Below, one piece after another: positions 17,830 to 26,404 of a DNA stretch of 34,149 nt. A program made the position numbers and the translations under genes. The first letter of the stretch is position 1. Every line of letters begins with the position of its first letter. This stretch comes from Candidatus Sulfotelmatobacter sp. (GTDB taxonomy: Bacteria; Acidobacteriota; Terriglobia; Terriglobales; Acidobacteriaceae): the NCBI GenBank assembly GCA_030038255.1, contig JASHPH010000331.1:1-34149 (forward strand), given 5' to 3'. Under the pieces are notes generated by a model. The model was given only the letters and a program-made list of their open reading frames with translations. It searched no databases and was not told the origin of the DNA.

Positions 17830-19551
17830 ATGTCGTTGCGCAATCGGCAAGTTCCATCCTGCGTGGCTGTGAAGTCGGTTCTCGCCATCTTCGCTGTTCT
17901 GTCCCTTAGTTTTCTGGTCGCCTGCGGCAGCAGTTCGCCCCACGGCACGCCCCCGCCGACCGGCGGTTTCAGCAACAGCAACCTGAGCGGAACGTATGCG
18001 TTCTCCGTTGTAGGCGAAGACATTAACGGAGGCATTATCGCCTTTGCGGGCACGTTTACTGCCAACGGCAGCGGCGGGATCACGGGCGGCACGATCGACG
18101 TGGTCGAGCCCGCAGGCCCCTTGGGCTCGCTGCAGGGCGTGGGTGTCACTGGCGGCGGCTACAACGTCGGCGCTGATGGCCGCCCCGAGAGCAAGTCCGG
18201 CCTGCTTACCCTCGTAACTGCGAATGGGTCCTTTGCGTTCGATTTCGTGCTTTCCTCCAGCAACGGCGGCCTGATTACGTACTACTCGACGAATGAAAAT
18301 TACGGCGGCTCGGGCAGCGGCAGCTTCCAGCTGCAGACGTCGGTCTCGCAGAGCAGCATCAATGGGCAGTCTTACACGTTCAGTACGAGCGGCGCGTCGT
18401 CAACGGCTTCTGTCGCGACGGCCGGGGCGTTCACGCTCAACGGGAGCGGCAGCGTAGCTACGGGCATAGAGGACCTCACCAGCGTGAGCAACACCGGTGT
18501 GGTCGATGTGCCGTGCGGCGCGAGCGGCTGCACCATGACCGCAGGGAACATTACGCTCTCCAGCACCGCCGGGGCTCCCGGCACCGCGTCCTTTACCACT
18601 ACCCCGGGCACGTTTACTTTCGACGTGTATCCGGTGTCGCCGAGCCAATTGATCTTCATCGAAACTGACGGGACATTCTTCACCACGGGAAATGCGTTCA
18701 GCCAAGCGACATCCATCCCTGCGGGCAACAATGTCTACAGCGTCGCTGGAATAGACATCAGCGACGACGAGCCGACGGCTTCCGTCGGCCTTCTGGTCAC
18801 CAACGGCAGCGGAGGAATCACCAGCGGCTATCAAGACTACAACGACGCCGGCACCTCTCCAGTGTCGCCGGACACGTTCACGGGCAGCTATACCACGCTG
18901 ACCTCCGGGCGCTCGGTCATCACCTTGGTCGGCTTCGTGAATGAAAGCGGACTCGGATGCTCCAGCTGCTCCTTCGCTGTTTACCCCTTCGTCAGCGGAG
19001 GTGTGAGCGGGATGGAGATCCTCGAGATCGATGGTGGAGGAATTACCGGCGGGGTCGCCTACGCCCAAACCGCCAGCCCGACTTTCGCTTCCGGGCAGGG
19101 CTACGGCATGAATTTGACTGGGAGCAACCTGAGCCTTGCAGAGGAAGTAGAGGAGCCAGTAGAGGAGGACGATATCGCCGAGTTCACCAACAGCAGCGGC
19201 ACATTGACCGGATTGATCGACTTCAACGACGCGTACCAGGGCCAGGTAACGACGGCCTTCGCTCAGAAGTACACGGCCACATATGCAGCCGACAGCACAG
19301 GCATCTCGGGCCGCGGAACGGTGACAACGCCAACGCCGGGAACAACCGGGTATGGCATGGCCACGTATGTTGTTGACAGCTCCACTTCGCTGGCGGTTGT
19401 GAACGACGGCAGCGGCATGGTTGCCCTCGGTATGCTGGACACGCAGAGCGCGACCACCGCCGCGAGCGCGAACGCAGCCCAGCAGCACCTGGTTGCGATC
19501 CGGGCAGCCATGATGGCCGGGAAGCACCTGAAAAAGGGCAAGAACCACTAA
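17830..19551 (+). CDS. Lipoprotein with four internal beta-rich repeats
   Basis: From the ATG at 17830 this is a 573-residue lipoprotein. A Lys/Arg-containing N-terminus leads into a hydrophobic stretch and a lipobox LVAC (Cys32) followed by GSSSPHG, which predicts outer-membrane anchoring. Four repeats begin at about residues 51, 178, 298 and 420, a spacing of roughly 120-127. Each contains an NGSGgiTxG-x-D core: ANGSGGITGGTID, LNGSGSVATGIED, TNGSGGITSGYQD and the weaker NSSGTLTGLID. The composition is rich in Gly, Ser and Thr, and the tail is Lys-rich. The repeat family is one I associate with acidobacterial surface proteins; its function is unknown. An in-frame extension to 17776 is unsupported. 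Confidence 0.85.
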   Translation: MSLRNRQVPSCVAVKSVLAIFAVLSLSFLVACGSSSPHGTPPPTGGFSNSNLSGTYAFSVVGEDINGGIIAFAGTFTANGSGGITGGTIDVVEPAGPLGSLQGVGVTGGGYNVGADGRPESKSGLLTLVTANGSFAFDFVLSSSNGGLITYYSTNENYGGSGSGSFQLQTSVSQSSINGQSYTFSTSGASSTASVATAGAFTLNGSGSVATGIEDLTSVSNTGVVDVPCGASGCTMTAGNITLSSTAGAPGTASFTTTPGTFTFDVYPVSPSQLIFIETDGTFFTTGNAFSQATSIPAGNNVYSVAGIDISDDEPTASVGLLVTNGSGGITSGYQDYNDAGTSPVSPDTFTGSYTTLTSGRSVITLVGFVNESGLGCSSCSFAVYPFVSGGVSGMEILEIDGGGITGGVAYAQTASPTFASGQGYGMNLTGSNLSLAEEVEEPVEEDDIAEFTNSSGTLTGLIDFNDAYQGQVTTAFAQKYTATYAADSTGISGRGTVTTPTPGTTGYGMATYVVDSSTSLAVVNDGSGMVALGMLDTQSATTAASANAAQQHLVAIRAAMMAGKHLKKGKNH

Positions 19552-19566
19552 CGGCCTGCTTTGGGG

Positions 19567-19591
19567 AGGGCCCCTTCCACAGGGGGCCCTT
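19567..19591 (+). terminator. Terminator-like GC hairpin after the lipoprotein gene
   Basis: AGGGCCCC (19567-19574) pairs with GGGGCCCT (19583-19590) around a short cttccacag-type loop, just 16 bases after the lipoprotein stop. The following T-run is short (ttt), so it may be a weak intrinsic terminator or a 3' mRNA stabiliser. Confidence 0.6.
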
Positions 19592-19644
19592 TGATAGAGA
19601 ACGAGTAGCTCTCGGCGCTCTCTTTGCAACCAGCGGCATCTTCA

Positions 19645-19682
19645 TTGCGCGCTTCGCGCGCAACCTCGGACGAATACGTCCG
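19645..19682. repeat. Two adjacent perfect hairpins between convergent genes
   Basis: TTGCGCGC-TTC-GCGCGCAA spans 19645-19663, and CGGACG-AATA-CGTCCG spans 19667-19682. They lie in the gap between the lipoprotein gene and the end of the histidine kinase gene on the other strand. They may stop transcription from both sides or be REP-type sequence. Confidence 0.55.
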
Positions 19683-19692
19683 GGGCTACGCA

Positions 19693-22266
19693 CTATCCCA
19701 GCACTTCCCTCACTTTGCGGGACAGGTTTTGCAGGGTGAAGGGCTTCTGCAGGAAGGCAGCACCCATCTCGATCGTGCCCTCGCCGCCGATCGCATCTTC
19801 AGTGTAACCGGAAAGATAGAGCACCTTGGTCTGGGGCCGCGTTTCCGCCAGCCGCTTGACCAGTTCGCGCCCGCCGATGCCGGGCATGACGACGTCGGTG
19901 ATCACCAAGTCGATTTTTCCTTCGTGCTTCGCGGCGGCGGCCAGGCCCTCTTCGCCGTTCTCCGCCTCAATCACCTGATAGCCTTTCGCAGTGAGCGTTT
20001 CCCGCACCAACTGCCGTACTGACTCTTCATCTTCGACCAGCAGAACCGTCTCGGTGCCGCCCACGGCAGTGCGCGCCACGGGAGCAGCATGGCTCTCGGC
20101 CGGCGCATCCACCCGCGGCAGGTAGATGTGGAAGCTGGTGCCGCGGCCTTCTTCGCTCTGCACCATGACATAACCGCCGCTCTGCTTGACAATGCCGTAC
20201 ACAGTGGAGAGCCCCAGGCCAGTCCCCTTGCCCTTCTCTTTGGTGGTGAAAAATGGCTCGAAGATGCGCGACTGGGTCTCCTTGTCCATGCCCATGCCCG
20301 TGTCGCTGACGGTCAGCAGGACGTAGCTGCCGCGGCGGATGAAGGTCTGTCCCCAGCGATGGCTGTCGTCGACGGATATTCTCTGCGTCTGGATGGTGAG
20401 CGTGCCGCCGTCGGGCATGGCGTCTTTGGCGTTGACCACCAGGTTCATCAAGACCTGCTCGAGTTGCCCGGCATCGGCGCGGGTGTGGCCGGCGTCGGGC
20501 GCCAGCTTCGTGACCAGGTCGACGTTTTCGCCGATGAGCGGGCGCAACAGGCGCTCCATGTCCTCGACGATGGTGTTGACGTCGACCACTTTCAATTCGA
20601 GCAACTGTTTTCTGCTGAAGGCCAGCAGCTGGCGGGTTAAAGTCGTTGCGCGGTCGGAGGCCTGCTGGATGGCGCGCGCCTTCTCGTGCAGCGGATTCGC
20701 CATATCCAGTTCCGCGAGAATGACTTCGGCGTAGCCGCTGATGACCATGAGCAGATTGTTGAAGTCGTGTGCCACGCCGCCGGCCAGGCGGCCGACGGCC
20801 TCCATTTTTTGCGCCTGCCGAAACTGATCCTCGAGCACACGGCGGTCAGTGACGTCTTCGGCGATGGCTTCCAGAACGTCGGCCGGCTCGTCGGCGCTGC
20901 TGACGGCGCGTCCGCTGATACGCACAGTGATCAGTTTGCCGTCCTTGCGTTTCCACTTCACCTCGATGCCGTCCAGCCGCCCAGTGCGGCGGAATTCGTC
21001 GATGAGATGGGTGTGTTCTTCGGCGCGCGCGAAGACGTCTTTCTCGGGATCGAGCAGCAGGACCTCTTCCGCCGATGCATAGCCCAACATCGTAATGAGC
21101 GCGGGATTTACATCCAGGAAACGGCCTTCCAGACTTGAGCGGTAGATTCCGTAGACCGAACTCTGCACCAGGGACCGGTAACGAGCTTCGGAACGGCGCA
21201 GCGCCTGCTCATTTCGCTTGATCTCGACTGCACTGGCGACCTGGCGAGCGACGAAGGTGAGAATCTCTTTGTCGCGCTCGCCGTAGCGGATGTTCTTCGT
21301 GTAGGTCTGGACTACTAACGCTCCGAAAGTGTGGTTGTTGACTTTCAACGGCACGCCCATCCAGTCGAGCGAGCGCGAACCGTTGCGCTCGACCTCGCCC
21401 CGGTCTTCCATGCCCTGCAGCACTTCGGGCGTGGCCAGCAGAGGCTCGCCGCTGCGGATGAGGAAGTCGGTTAGCCCGCGGCCCATTTTCTTGGGGGGCG
21501 GAGCGGCGTCGTGTTCATCAACGAAATAGGGGAAGGTGATGAGATCATTGGCCTCGTCGTACAGGGCGATGTAAAAGCTGCGCGCGTACATCAGCTCATC
21601 CACAATGCTGTGCACGGCGGCGAAGAATTGCTGCAGGTCGTGCGCGCTGCTGCTCTTCTCGGCAACGCGGTAGAGCGCCGAGCTCAGCGCTTCCATGCGC
21701 TTGCGGTCGGAAATGTCGCGGTAGGTGGCGGAATATCCGGCGATCTTTCCTTCCCAAAACAAGGGCACAATGGAGAGAGTGACATCGATGCGCTGTCCAT
21801 CTTTCTTGCGCCTCTGAGTTTCAAGCGTGATGTTCTGACCTTTGGCTATGGCTTCGATGGACCATTGCACTTCGGCTAGACGCTCCGAAGGCACAATCAT
21901 ATTCTCCAGCGATTGCCCATGTACCTCAGCGTGATCGTAGCCGAACAGTGTGAGAAACGCGTCATTCGCCCAGAGCACGTGGTTGTCGCAATCAACGATG
22001 CTCACACCATCGGGTGAAGCTTCCGACATCTGCCCGATAAATTGCAGCCGGATTTCTGAGTTGGCGAAACCCTGATTGGCAAAATCTGCGGAGGAACCGT
22101 TGGGCGGGGCCGGAGCCGGACACGAAGCCGCCGAGCAGGAAGTACTTGCCGCGGGCCGATCCTGAGGGTTTAGAAAAGCGGGGGCGGCGCCGCTCTCCAA
22201 GGCGTCCTGCAGACGCCGAGCGTGCGCGAGCTGGTCCTGCCGGGATTGGGTGACACGATCACCCAT
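19693..22266 (-). CDS. Hybrid sensor histidine kinase (PAS-GAF-PAS-HisKA-HATPase-REC)
   Basis: This 857-residue protein has no clear membrane segment, so it is probably cytosolic. Domains in order are PAS at about 75-190 (SPDGVSIVDCDNHVLWANDA), GAF at about 195-350, PAS at about 360-475, HisKA with HDFNN (phospho-His500), and an ATPase domain with N-box Asn612, G1 DTGMGM (655-660) and G2 GTGLGLS (681-687). A C-terminal receiver has Asp791 (TDVVMPG) and Lys841. All catalytic residues are present. The first 65 residues are low-complexity. An AGGGGG site precedes the ATG. It converges on the lipoprotein gene. Confidence 0.94.
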   Translation of the reverse strand: MGDRVTQSRQDQLAHARRLQDALESGAAPAFLNPQDRPAASTSCSAASCPAPAPPNGSSADFANQGFANSEIRLQFIGQMSEASPDGVSIVDCDNHVLWANDAFLTLFGYDHAEVHGQSLENMIVPSERLAEVQWSIEAIAKGQNITLETQRRKKDGQRIDVTLSIVPLFWEGKIAGYSATYRDISDRKRMEALSSALYRVAEKSSSAHDLQQFFAAVHSIVDELMYARSFYIALYDEANDLITFPYFVDEHDAAPPPKKMGRGLTDFLIRSGEPLLATPEVLQGMEDRGEVERNGSRSLDWMGVPLKVNNHTFGALVVQTYTKNIRYGERDKEILTFVARQVASAVEIKRNEQALRRSEARYRSLVQSSVYGIYRSSLEGRFLDVNPALITMLGYASAEEVLLLDPEKDVFARAEEHTHLIDEFRRTGRLDGIEVKWKRKDGKLITVRISGRAVSSADEPADVLEAIAEDVTDRRVLEDQFRQAQKMEAVGRLAGGVAHDFNNLLMVISGYAEVILAELDMANPLHEKARAIQQASDRATTLTRQLLAFSRKQLLELKVVDVNTIVEDMERLLRPLIGENVDLVTKLAPDAGHTRADAGQLEQVLMNLVVNAKDAMPDGGTLTIQTQRISVDDSHRWGQTFIRRGSYVLLTVSDTGMGMDKETQSRIFEPFFTTKEKGKGTGLGLSTVYGIVKQSGGYVMVQSEEGRGTSFHIYLPRVDAPAESHAAPVARTAVGGTETVLLVEDEESVRQLVRETLTAKGYQVIEAENGEEGLAAAAKHEGKIDLVITDVVMPGIGGRELVKRLAETRPQTKVLYLSGYTEDAIGGEGTIEMGAAFLQKPFTLQNLSRKVREVLG

Positions 22267-22430
22267 GCGCGAATTTCCCCCTAAGATTCGCCTTGGGAAT
22301 GGTAAAACGCCCGGTACTTGCCAGAAAGTTACGGGGGTAATCCCATAGGGGGAAAACCCAATCTGGGCGCGGATTTTGAGCCTTTAGTAACTTGGACGGC
22401 CGCTGCCGGCTCTTTATGCTCTATGCTGGA

Positions 22431-22453
22431 AGCACGCGCCTTGCCGGCGTGCT
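22431..22453 (+). promoter_or_regulatory. Hairpin in leader of the small membrane protein
   Basis: AGCACGC (22431-22437) pairs exactly with GCGTGCT (22447-22453) around a gccttgccg loop. It ends 15 bases before the ATG at 22469. No T-run follows, so it is a leader structure or a repeat rather than a terminator. The rest of 22267-22430 holds no recognisable feature. Confidence 0.4.
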
Positions 22454-22468
22454 CCATCCCGCAGAAAA

Positions 22469-22825
22469 ATGTCTCCGCTGGTAAAACGAACACGAGCAAA
22501 CCCCGCCCGGCCCGAACCTGCCGATCAGCACTGGGGCATGCTCTTATTCGAGAGCCTGTCGGCGGGCGCTTTGGCGCTGGCCGTCGGCATTGCTGCAGTG
22601 CTGGCGGTGGTGGGGGTCTACGGACTGCTCGTGTGGCCGCTTACGTTCTGGGACCTCGCGCACCTCGGCCTGGAGAAGTACAGCTCTTGGGGCAACACTG
22701 TCTTGTGGTCGGTCTTTGCGGGCGGATCGCTGGCAGGATACTGGTGCTTCAGCGGGGCAGCTTTCAAGAATCGGCCCAAGCGGAAGAATGGCGCTCCTGT
22801 TCGTGCAGGCCAATCACGGCGCTAA
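22469..22825 (+). CDS. Small two-helix membrane protein, function unknown
   Basis: The product is 118 residues with a basic N-terminus, two hydrophobic segments (about 30-58 and 76-97) and a basic tail (KNRPKRKNGAPVRAGQSRR). The charge pattern suggests both ends are cytoplasmic. I do not recognise a family. The coding frame has neighbour-like GC-rich third positions, and the start at 22469 lies after a purine-rich stretch (GCAGAAAA) with only a weak ribosome site. It is divergent from the histidine kinase and precedes the BON protein. Confidence 0.6.
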   Translation: MSPLVKRTRANPARPEPADQHWGMLLFESLSAGALALAVGIAAVLAVVGVYGLLVWPLTFWDLAHLGLEKYSSWGNTVLWSVFAGGSLAGYWCFSGAAFKNRPKRKNGAPVRAGQSRR

Positions 22826-22929
22826 ACCAGCTCTCGAAACCAAATTGAAAAGCTGCGGTCCAGGCCAGAGCAGATCGCAAATATCTTTGTTTCTTGCGGT
22901 GCATCTTTCGGCGGCTGCCGTTCATCGAA

Positions 22930-22951
22930 GAATTAACCGAATGGTTAATTC
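22930..22951. promoter_or_regulatory. Perfect palindrome upstream of the BON gene
   Basis: GAATTAACC-GAAT-GGTTAATTC is a 9-bp perfect inverted repeat with a 4-base spacer, ending 30 bases before the BON start. Its AT-rich content stands out from the GC-rich surroundings. The symmetry and position fit an operator for a dimeric regulator. Confidence 0.55.
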
Positions 22952-22981
22952 GTAAAGATTCGTCAACGACGGAGGTGAAAG

Positions 22982-23788
22982 ATGTTCACAAGAAAAATGT
23001 TCGCAAGAAAGACACTGGTACAACTGGCGAGTTCTCTGTTGGCAGTGGGGCTGTCGGGCGCGACGCTCTCCGCCGAGCCCACCGCGGCGGCCCGCTATGA
23101 CAATCAGATTCAGGCCGCGGTAACCAAGAAGCTGGCGGCCAAGAGCCAGTTCAGCGACGTGAAGTCGAGCACGGAAGACGGCATCGTGACCCTGACGGGC
23201 ACGGTCGAACTCTACCAGCGCAAGCTGGACGCCGCTAAAGCTGCGCGCAAAATCGCAAACGTCGAGGGCGTGCGCAACCTGATCGCGGTTGCCGGTCCCA
23301 GCGTTCCCGACGCTCAACTCGCAGCCACGCTGGCAAAGAAGATGCGCTACGTGCGCGAGGGCTATGACAGCACGTTCGACTACTTCGCCCTCGACGTGAA
23401 AGACGGTGTGGTGACGGTCGAAGGCCAGGACCGCACCGGAGTGGGCCGTGACGAAGCTCTGGCTGACATCGCGAACATGCCCGGCGTGAAGGACGTCATC
23501 GACAACGTTTCGGTGGCGCCGGTTTCGCCGATGGATGACAGCTTGCGCCTGCGGGCGGAACGCGCCATCTACCGCGACTCCGTGCTGAGCAAGTATGCTC
23601 TGGACCCGGCACGGCCGATTCGCATCATTGTGGCCAATGGCCATGTGACGCTTTACGGCTCCGTCGACAACGCGACGGATAAAGCAGTTGCCGGTCTGAG
23701 GGCCAATCAGATCTTTGGCGCGTTCACCGTGGAGAACAAGCTGCAAGTCGCGGGCGCGGGCCAGCAGGGTGTGCAACAGGGAATGTAA
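22982..23788 (+). CDS. Periplasmic protein with three BON domains
   Basis: This 268-residue protein has a signal peptide (1-31, cleavage near ATLSA). Three BON-type units cover about 40-110, 112-180 and 185-262. Each has the alpha-beta pattern ending in GxVxLxGxV (DGIVTLTGTV, DGVVTVEGQD, NGHVTLYGSV). BON domains occur in osmotic-stress periplasmic proteins (OsmY) and are thought to bind membranes. GGAGGTGA at 22971-22978 is a strong ribosome site for the ATG. A Gln/Gly-rich tail ends the protein. Envelope-stress protection is inferred. Confidence 0.88.
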   Translation: MFTRKMFARKTLVQLASSLLAVGLSGATLSAEPTAAARYDNQIQAAVTKKLAAKSQFSDVKSSTEDGIVTLTGTVELYQRKLDAAKAARKIANVEGVRNLIAVAGPSVPDAQLAATLAKKMRYVREGYDSTFDYFALDVKDGVVTVEGQDRTGVGRDEALADIANMPGVKDVIDNVSVAPVSPMDDSLRLRAERAIYRDSVLSKYALDPARPIRIIVANGHVTLYGSVDNATDKAVAGLRANQIFGAFTVENKLQVAGAGQQGVQQGM

Positions 23789-23893
23789 CTAGATGTAGGT
23801 TGATGTAGCGGTGTCAGCGGTACGCAGAGGCGCAGCGCAAGCCGCGCCCTGTTTGTTTGAAAAGCCTTTTGCCGGCATGTGCTCTAAGGAAAT

Positions 23894-24643
23894 TTACGGC
23901 AGGCGGTTGATCAGCGACGCGACGTAACCAGCCCCGAAGCCGTTATCGATGTTGACGACACTCACGTTCGATGCGCACGAGTTGAGCATGCCGAGGAGCG
24001 CGGCCAGACCCTTGAACGACGCGCCGTAGCCGACGCTCGTGGGTACGGCAATCACGGGCACGCCGACCAGGCCACCGACGACACTGGGCAGGGCACCCTC
24101 CATTCCGGCGCAGACGATAACCACACGTGCCCGGGCCAGCGCTTCGCGATTGGCGAGCAACCGGTGGATACCGGCGACGCCGACGTCGTAGAAATGTTCG
24201 ACCTCGTTGCCCATCACCTCGGCGGTGACGACCGCTTCTTCGGCAACGGGAATATCGCTCGTCCCGGCTGAGACGACGGCGATGACACCTTTCCCGTATT
24301 TTGCATGATCGCGCGCGAGGACAATGGCTCGGGCGAGCTCTTGAAATTCGGCGGTGCGAACCTTCTTTCTCACCGCAGCGAACTGCTTCGCATTGGCTCG
24401 CGTCGCCAGAACATTTCCGCCATGCCTGGCGAGCCTTGCGAAAATGGTGGCGATCTGCGCCGGCGTTTTGCCTTCCCCAAGGATGACTTCGGGCATGCCG
24501 ACGCGCAGCGCGCGGTGATGGTCGACTTTTGCAAAGCCGAGATCCTCGAAGGGCAGGTGGCGCAGGCGGGCGATTGCGTCGTCGGGCGCGAGCTTGCCGC
24601 TACGGACCTGTTCGAAAATCTGGCGGATGGATGCGGCGTTCAA
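23894..24643 (-). CDS. larB: LarB, nickel-pincer cofactor biosynthesis carboxylase
   Basis: This 249-residue protein is of the LarB family, related to PurE. LarB carboxylates and hydrolyses nicotinate adenine dinucleotide to pyridinium-3,5-biscarboxylate mononucleotide, the first step to the nickel-pincer cofactor of lactate racemase-type enzymes. Motifs are [20 protein letters not shown] (about 40-59), [11 protein letters not shown], the GAGMEG-like [16 protein letters not shown] stretch, and a C-terminal NSCAS (Cys223) in the expected catalytic Cys position, followed by [11 protein letters not shown]. larC, larE and larA are not visible here. It lies 61 bases after the ChaN-like gene and may share its transcript. 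Confidence 0.92.
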   Translation of the reverse strand: MNAASIRQIFEQVRSGKLAPDDAIARLRHLPFEDLGFAKVDHHRALRVGMPEVILGEGKTPAQIATIFARLARHGGNVLATRANAKQFAAVRKKVRTAEFQELARAIVLARDHAKYGKGVIAVVSAGTSDIPVAEEAVVTAEVMGNEVEHFYDVGVAGIHRLLANREALARARVVIVCAGMEGALPSVVGGLVGVPVIAVPTSVGYGASFKGLAALLGMLNSCASNVSVVNIDNGFGAGYVASLINRLP

Positions 24644-24704
24644 GAAGCACTCAGCAATCAGCGTTAATCCGGGCGGGGTCTAGATTAGCAGATGAGAGCG
24701 TCTA

Positions 24705-26315
24705 CTACGCGTGGGCAGCGCGCGCCGAAGGACGCGAGATGGCGCGCAGCTTTGCGATCACTGCCGCGCAGACTCTGCGCGCCATTCCAGCCTCGCCGAG
24801 GCGGGCGAGGAAGAGCCGGCGCACTCCGCTGGGCGCAACTTTGCCTCCGAGATAGGCTTCGTAGATCTGGCTCCCAATGCGGTAACCCCACTCCTGCGCT
24901 GAAGATTCGGCTTTATTGTCGCCGGCACGGCTGGCGGTTTGCGCAGCTTTTTCCAGCGCGGCGCGCGACAGCTGCAGCGAATCATCGGCGACTGGCGCCG
25001 CCCGCGAAGGATGCAGCACGCGCGAGCCAAAGTCCGCGACCGCGTGCTCGATCACGCGCGCGTAAAAGGCATCCATCGAATTTCCGCGCTCATTGCCGTT
25101 CCCGTTGGCGGCATTTCCCTCGGGCGCGTGGCCATTCAGAAGTTGCGGCAGACCCTGGCAGGCATGATGCAGGAAGCGGGCGGCATCTTCGGTGGCGTGC
25201 ATCATCTGAATTTCCCGAATGTAGAAGGCGTTAATCAGCGGCAAATAGGCGCTGCCGCGTTCCTCAACCATCGCCAGGAGCGATTGGCACTCGGCTTCCG
25301 TCATCCCCTTACGGCCAAGCAGGCGACGCAGCATCGCGTCAGAAGATCTGCCGTGGACTTCGGGAAGCATGTCCACCAGGAATTTGGGCTGGGTGCCGTT
25401 GTGCGCGGCGTAACGGTTGATTTCGAGGAAGCTGGCCAGGCTGTCGATCAGGTTGTAAATGGTGGGAGCGAAGTCGGGGCCTTCGTCGGCGCGGCTCCAT
25501 TGATCGAGATACAAACGATAGCTTTCGTATTTTTCCAGTGGCGTGGCATTGAATACGCACAGGACGTCGTCCTTGACGCGAACGGCTTCCACCTTGTCCG
25601 AGCGCTCGCCAGCAGCCCGCCAATAAAGCGCGTCAATGTTCTGGAGAACGGTGAGTATCTTCGCCCCAGGCATTTGTTTCTCGAGAACACGCGGCAGGTG
25701 GCCGGGAGCGAGATGCGACTCGCCAAAGAGCACAAAGATCACGGCATTGGGATGGCGCTCGCTGATTTCGGCAATTTTGATGGCGGCGTGGCGATCGCGG
25801 GCTCCGATCTTGCGCAGGTCTTCGCGCGGCATGCAGTCCAAGCCGTAAAGAGCTTCGGCGTGGTCACGCGCCGCCGCGAGCAATTCGTGGAAGGGAGCCC
25901 AATCGTATCCCCAATCGAGATCGAAGCGGATGCGATGGCGCAGCTCCGTCTCATCGATTTCGCGCCGCCACCATACGTCGAGAATGTGCTGGTCGCGCGC
26001 GAAAATGGTTTCGACGCCCAGCACAACCGGGCGGTCACCGGCAAGGGCGCGCTGCTCAAGCAAAGACGCGGCATAGCGCTGAGCTGCGGCCAAGGCATGA
26101 TAGTCGCCGATGAGCACAACATCGCCGGCGCGCAGAGCGTTCTGAACCTGCTCGGAATCAAGAATGGAATCGTAGTTGCGGAAGGCCTGATTGAACTCGC
26201 GCAGATACTTGCGCCGGTTGTGCGAATCCTGGCTGCGGATTTCGCGCTCCACCCCGGCCAGCGCTTGCAGTTGGGCGGCGTTACGGCGCGACCGGAGATT
26301 GGTGGGCGATGCCAT
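24705..26315 (-). CDS. ChaN/Tiki-superfamily protein with long C-terminal region
   Basis: This 536-residue protein contains the ChaN-like fold in its first half: VVLIGDYHAL (66-75), LGVETIFARDQ (100-110), and FGESHLAPGHLP (198-209) with the conserved Glu/His residues. ChaN relatives bind haem or iron or act as TIKI-like proteases. Here there is no signal peptide or lipobox, so a cytosolic location is likely. Residues about 230-536 are mostly helical (for example FYIREIQMMHATEDAARFLH) and match no domain I recognise. ChaN alone is usually near 280 residues. The gene is divergent from ubiX. Confidence 0.8.
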   Translation of the reverse strand: MASPTNLRSRRNAAQLQALAGVEREIRSQDSHNRRKYLREFNQAFRNYDSILDSEQVQNALRAGDVVLIGDYHALAAAQRYAASLLEQRALAGDRPVVLGVETIFARDQHILDVWWRREIDETELRHRIRFDLDWGYDWAPFHELLAAARDHAEALYGLDCMPREDLRKIGARDRHAAIKIAEISERHPNAVIFVLFGESHLAPGHLPRVLEKQMPGAKILTVLQNIDALYWRAAGERSDKVEAVRVKDDVLCVFNATPLEKYESYRLYLDQWSRADEGPDFAPTIYNLIDSLASFLEINRYAAHNGTQPKFLVDMLPEVHGRSSDAMLRRLLGRKGMTEAECQSLLAMVEERGSAYLPLINAFYIREIQMMHATEDAARFLHHACQGLPQLLNGHAPEGNAANGNGNERGNSMDAFYARVIEHAVADFGSRVLHPSRAAPVADDSLQLSRAALEKAAQTASRAGDNKAESSAQEWGYRIGSQIYEAYLGGKVAPSGVRRLFLARLGEAGMARRVCAAVIAKLRAISRPSARAAHA

Positions 26316-26320
26316 GTATA

Positions 26321-26339
26321 GCTTCTAGCTACTAGCTGG
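26321..26339. repeat. AGCTA/CTAGC microrepeat in ChaN-ubiX gap
   Basis: TAGCTTCTAGCTACTAGCT is built of overlapping 6-9-base palindromic units in the short divergent gap, close to both starts. It is self-complementary and resembles the microrepeats at 16531 and 31386 in style, though not in sequence. Confidence 0.4.
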
Positions 26340-26404
26340 TGCGGCTTGACTTCTGCCGAGCGGTCTCCCTATGCTCCAAACTTCCCGACGCCTCTGGAGG
26401 CGAT

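Noticed and set aside
18400-19629. Minus-strand 409-residue ORF opposite the repeat lipoprotein
   Set aside because: The plus strand has a signal peptide, lipobox and repeats; the antisense frame has an Arg/Ala-rich shadow composition.
24939-26321. Plus-strand 460-residue ORF opposite the ChaN-like gene
   Set aside because: The ChaN motifs lie on the minus strand, and the plus-strand product matches nothing recognisable.
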